Source: Fulvivirga ligni
GTDB lineage: Bacteria; Bacteroidota; Bacteroidia; Cytophagales; Cyclobacteriaceae
DNA: 64,000 nucleotides
Assembly (NCBI RefSeq): GCF_021389935.1
Contig: NZ_CP089979.1
Location: 1,717,001 to 1,781,000, forward strand
Direction: 5' to 3'
Within the stretch, counting starts at the first letter, position 1. Each line of letters begins with the position of its first letter. Positions 61,248 through 64,000 of the stretch are shown here, piece after piece. The notes below the pieces were generated by a model. That model was given only the letters and a program-made list of their open reading frames with translations. It ran no database searches and had not been told where the DNA came from. The position numbers and the translations under genes were made by a program.

Positions 61248-62747
61248 ATGAAGAAACTGATTGTGGGGCTAAACTTACTACTGGTCCTGGCAGCCTGTGA
61301 AAAACAGGAAACAAAAGAGGCTGAAGCTATTGAGGAGCCTGTGGCTAAGCAGGAGACCGCTGAAGCGCCGAAAGAGAGATCATATGCTCAGGTAGAAATT
61401 TATAGAACAGCTAAAGGTACTGACGAGCGCTTTGCTCAGCTAAGCAGCGCACAGTTCGGTGAAGCAGATAAGCCGGTAGAAAACAAAACCTCTATTTACG
61501 TAGACCCAACCCACACTTTTCAGCAGTTTATTGGTATTGGCGGAGCTTTAACTGATGCTTCTGCGGAGATATTTGCCAGCTTGCCTCAGGAAAAACAAGA
61601 TGAGTTGCTTACAGCTTATTTCGATGAAGAAAAAGGCCTTGGTTATACCTTTACCAGAACCAACATCGCCAGCTGCGATTTTTCTAGTGCTAGCTATGAT
61701 TACATTGAGGAAAATGACAAGGAACTAAAGACTTTCGATATTTCTCATGATAAGGAATACAGAATTCCATTCATAAAAAAGGCCTTGGCAATGGCGGGCG
61801 ATAGCGTGAAAATGTTTGTGAGCCCATGGAGCCCACCAGCATGGATGAAGGACAATGGTGATCGCTTAAATGGTGGTAAATTGCTGGATGATTACAAGCA
61901 GGCATGGGCAAATCATTACATCAAATTTATTGAGGCATATGAGGCAGAAGGTATTCCTATCTGGGGTCTTTCTGTGCAAAATGAGCCTATGGCCAAGCAG
62001 ATCTGGGAGTCTTGCATCTTTAATGCTGAAGATGAGAGAGATTTTGTGAAAAACTACTTAGGCCCAACACTGGAAAAAGCAGGCATGAGTGATAAAAAGC
62101 TGATTGTTTGGGATCATAACCGTGATCTTATCTATCAGAGAGCCATGACCATGTTCAATGACCCTGAGGCTTCTAAATATGTGTGGGGAATAGGTTTTCA
62201 CTGGTATGAGCCTTGGAAAGGTGGAGGCATGCAGTTCGATAACTTACAGAAAGTGCATGAAACTTTCCCGGATAAGAACTTAGTTTTCACTGAAGGATGC
62301 GTGGAGAAATTTGACTACAGCAGAGTCAATGACTGGGCGCTGGGTGAAAGATATGGCTGGTCTATGCTGAATGATTTCAATAACGGAACCGTAGCCTGGA
62401 CTGACTGGAACATTCTTTTAGATGAAACAGGAGGACCTAATCACGTAGGTAACTTGTGTTTTGCCCCTGTGCACAGAGATAAGTCTAAAAAGGATTTGAT
62501 TTACACCAATAGCTATTATTACATTGGCCACTTCTCTAAGTTCATAAAGCCAGGAGCCAAGCGTATTATCAGCTCTTCTAACTATGATAGTATCAATACT
62601 ACTGCTTTCTTAAATCCTGATGGAAAAGTAGTGGTGGTTATTCTTAACAAGAACGAAAAGAAACAAGAGGTTACGGTATGGTTAAATGGAAAAGCCATTA
62701 AAACAGAAAGCCTTCCTCACTCTATTATGACACTGGTAGCGAGCTAA
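61248..62747 (+). CDS. Glycoside hydrolase family 30 lipoprotein (glucosylceramidase/glucanase type)
   Basis: I start at ATG 61248 (499 residues); an upstream TTG at 61206 would spoil the lipoprotein signal. Lipobox LAAC, Cys17. The GH30 barrel runs about 80-420 with FQQFIGIGGALTDASAEIFA at the start, the acid/base in LSVQNEPMA (Glu about 245) and the nucleophile in LVFTEGCVEKF (Glu about 348). A C-terminal beta domain (about 430-499, INTTAFLNPDGKVVVVILNK) is typical. Likely beta-1,6- or beta-1,3-glucan or glucosyl-lipid cleavage on the surface. Followed by a strong terminator and then a sugar-type Nudix regulator, a possible controller. Confidence 0.93.
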   Translation: MKKLIVGLNLLLVLAACEKQETKEAEAIEEPVAKQETAEAPKERSYAQVEIYRTAKGTDERFAQLSSAQFGEADKPVENKTSIYVDPTHTFQQFIGIGGALTDASAEIFASLPQEKQDELLTAYFDEEKGLGYTFTRTNIASCDFSSASYDYIEENDKELKTFDISHDKEYRIPFIKKALAMAGDSVKMFVSPWSPPAWMKDNGDRLNGGKLLDDYKQAWANHYIKFIEAYEAEGIPIWGLSVQNEPMAKQIWESCIFNAEDERDFVKNYLGPTLEKAGMSDKKLIVWDHNRDLIYQRAMTMFNDPEASKYVWGIGFHWYEPWKGGGMQFDNLQKVHETFPDKNLVFTEGCVEKFDYSRVNDWALGERYGWSMLNDFNNGTVAWTDWNILLDETGGPNHVGNLCFAPVHRDKSKKDLIYTNSYYYIGHFSKFIKPGAKRIISSSNYDSINTTAFLNPDGKVVVVILNKNEKKQEVTVWLNGKAIKTESLPHSIMTLVAS

Positions 62748-62775
62748 AAAGGACTTTAAACATATCATTTAAAGG

Positions 62776-62803
62776 AAAGCGCAACTGTAATAAGTTGCGT
62801 TTT
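62776..62803 (+). terminator. Intrinsic terminator of the GH30 gene
   Basis: AAAGCGCAACT (62776-62786) pairs with AGTTGCGTTTT (62793-62803) with one G-U pair, a six-base loop and a T-rich run to 62810. Confidence 0.75.
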
Positions 62804-62848
62804 CTTTTTTCCTGCTTTATTTTCGCTGCATAAACAACTGAGCCCCAA

Positions 62849-63505
62849 TTGAATTCTTTAAACACTACCGTATATCCCTCATCGTATGAATGCACCATCA
62901 CGGTAGATTGCTCTGTTTTCGGATTTCAGGATAACGAACTAAAACTTCTTCTGGTAAAAAGATCCATTGAGCCTTATAAAGACCATTGGCTGCTTCCGGG
63001 CGGTATTATGGGGGAGGGGCAAACGGTGGAGGAAGCCGTAAATAGGGTTTTGTTTAATCTTACCGGTATTCATGGTATCCACCAGGAGCAGGTGGGCTGC
63101 TATAGCGCGGTGGACAGGCACCCGGTAAAACGAGCGGTCACTGTCAACTTTTATGCTTTGATAAAACCTGAAAACCACCCCGCCATACCAAACGACTATG
63201 TGTCTGATGTTCAGTGGTTTTCACTGAATAATTTACCTCAAAAGCTGGGTTTTGATCATGAGATTTTGGCCAAGGATGCCTTAGCCAAGCTGAAAAGAAA
63301 CCTTCAGGATAACCTGATCTTTGGAGAACTATTACCCGAAAAGTTTACGCTAAAGGAAATGCAAGATCTTTATGAGAGTATTCTGGATGAAAAGCTGGAC
63401 AGACGCAACTTCCGCAAGAAGATTTTACAAATGAACTTATTGGAAAAAACCAATGAGAAAAAAGCCGGTGTTAAAGGCGGCCCTGATCTCTTTAGAATCA
63501 AGTAA
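62849..63505 (+). CDS. Nudix-fold transcription regulator (NrtR/AraR type)
   Basis: A 218-residue protein. Residues 15-150 form the Nudix fold (TVDCSVFGFQDNELKLLLVKR, WLLPGGIMGEGQTVEEAVNR), and 155-218 form the winged helix of NrtR-like regulators (LLPEKFTLKEMQDLYESIL, DRRNFRKKILQM). In the Nudix box the catalytic RExxEE residues are replaced (NRVLFNL), so hydrolase activity is unlikely, as in sugar-sensing members. Start is a TTG at 62849; no in-frame ATG precedes residue 50. Next to GH30, it may sense a released sugar. Convergent with an AraC gene, stop to stop. Confidence 0.88.
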   Translation: MNSLNTTVYPSSYECTITVDCSVFGFQDNELKLLLVKRSIEPYKDHWLLPGGIMGEGQTVEEAVNRVLFNLTGIHGIHQEQVGCYSAVDRHPVKRAVTVNFYALIKPENHPAIPNDYVSDVQWFSLNNLPQKLGFDHEILAKDALAKLKRNLQDNLIFGELLPEKFTLKEMQDLYESILDEKLDRRNFRKKILQMNLLEKTNEKKAGVKGGPDLFRIK

Positions 63506-64000
63506 TTAGTTGAAAGACTGCCTGAAAGTAAGCGGAGACACTTTCATTTTATTCTTAAAGAACTTGTTAAACGACTGCGGATATTCAAACCCCAGTTGAT
63601 AAGCAATCTGACTTACCGATAAATTGGTAGTAGTCAGAATCTCCTTAGCCTTCTCCATTAATTTATTCTGAATGTGCTGCTGCGTGCTTTGTCCAGTGAG
63701 GTTTCTGAGCATATCGCTCAGGTAGTTAGGCGACATGTTCAGTTGATCGGAAATGTATTGTACAGAAGGCAAGCCTTCAGATAAGGCCTGATCGTTATTG
63801 AAATACTCATCCAGAATATTTTCTACCTGGCTAAGTATATCAGGATTAGCGCTTTGCCTGGTGATAAACTGCCGATTATAAAACCTGTTACAATAATTGA
63901 GCATAAGTTCAATATGAGAAACCAGCACATCCTGGCTAAATTTATCTATGGACGACTTATACTCATTAGCAATGTTTTGCATGAGTGTGCTAAGCATAAG
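63506..64000 (-). CDS. AraC family regulator, C-terminal part (5' end outside window)
   Basis: At least 163 residues are visible; the frame is open to the window edge. The double helix-turn-helix is complete: YISDQLNMSPNYLSDMLRNL for the first and SVSQIAYQLGFEYPQSFNKF for the second, ending FKNKMKVSPLTFRQSFN. The upstream visible part (HIELMLNYCNRFYNRQF) is the usual helical linker of about 300-residue Bacteroidota AraC proteins. The effector domain is not in view. Its stop is directly adjacent to the stop of the Nudix regulator. Confidence 0.9.
   Translation of the reverse strand, partial: LMLSTLMQNIANEYKSSIDKFSQDVLVSHIELMLNYCNRFYNRQFITRQSANPDILSQVENILDEYFNNDQALSEGLPSVQYISDQLNMSPNYLSDMLRNLTGQSTQQHIQNKLMEKAKEILTTTNLSVSQIAYQLGFEYPQSFNKFFKNKMKVSPLTFRQSFN

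Noticed and set aside
61206-61248. TTG start of the GH30 gene
   Set aside because: It would put 14 polar residues before a proper lipoprotein signal; ATG at 61248 preferred.

Overview
The window looks like chromosome from a member of the Bacteroidota, most likely the order Cytophagales (Fulvivirga or Marivirga-like; the genus is a guess). Reasons: moderate-to-low GC, few strong Shine-Dalgarno sites, a TAnnTTTG-type promoter before hemA, a CzcA pump fused to its outer-membrane factor, S24-like XRE regulators, lipoproteins with short SCxx signals, and hypothetical families that I know mainly from this phylum. No rRNA, tRNA, CRISPR array, prophage or transposase gene was recognised.

Layout. 1-7 kb: tail of an ABC permease, HPF, a tiny membrane protein, a class IV aminotransferase with exonuclease III, an aspartyl protease, an S1/P1 nuclease and hemA. 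7-17 kb: a helix-hairpin-helix membrane protein, a giant SF1 helicase with a decayed nuclease-like C-terminus, and a reverse-strand pair of a secreted TPR-CHAT protease and a voltage-gated-type ion channel. 17-28 kb: methylmalonyl-CoA mutase (mutA-mutB), dnaA, a MocR regulator divergent from a flavin split-barrel protein, a fatty acid desaturase, and a HAD-like plus divergent PRPP synthetase pair. 28-32 kb: carbohydrate lipoproteins (PL14-like with CBM6; GH43 with F5/8C) and an XRE regulator.

32-41 kb is a membrane-stress module on one strand: YbjN-like protein, PspA, NfeD/YqiJ-like membrane protein, flotillin and a 1633-residue AAA ATPase (DUF3686-like). It is followed by four small or medium envelope ORFs. 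Two of these are broken by apparent single-base shifts, one at a run of eight G.

43.6-46.9 kb is the most interesting region. A membrane protein with a glycine-rich-domain-like N-terminus and a six-cysteine Gly/Cys tail faces a reverse-strand pair: a DUF692 multinuclear iron oxidase (MNIO) carrying an extra HvfC-like C-terminal domain, and a 77-residue protein with a CPGC motif. This looks like a RiPP-type cysteine-modification system. A decapitated paralogue of the Cys-tail protein lies at 50.5 kb, cut by a four-hairpin repeat.

47.8-51.6 kb is repeat-rich and gene-poor: an array of 178-179-bp and 125-bp units that truncates a small gene, a TonB protein behind two tandem palindromes, and two direct copies of a ~135-bp element flanking an orphan gene. 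51.7-60.5 kb holds a large-subunit catalase with a divergent ankyrin protein, and a heavy-metal efflux operon (His-rich small protein, CzcA-outer-membrane-factor fusion, adaptor). 60.7-64 kb holds a secreted peptide with three GPxAKNxKPW repeats, a GH30 lipoprotein, a Nudix-fold regulator with a degenerate catalytic box, and the end of an AraC regulator.
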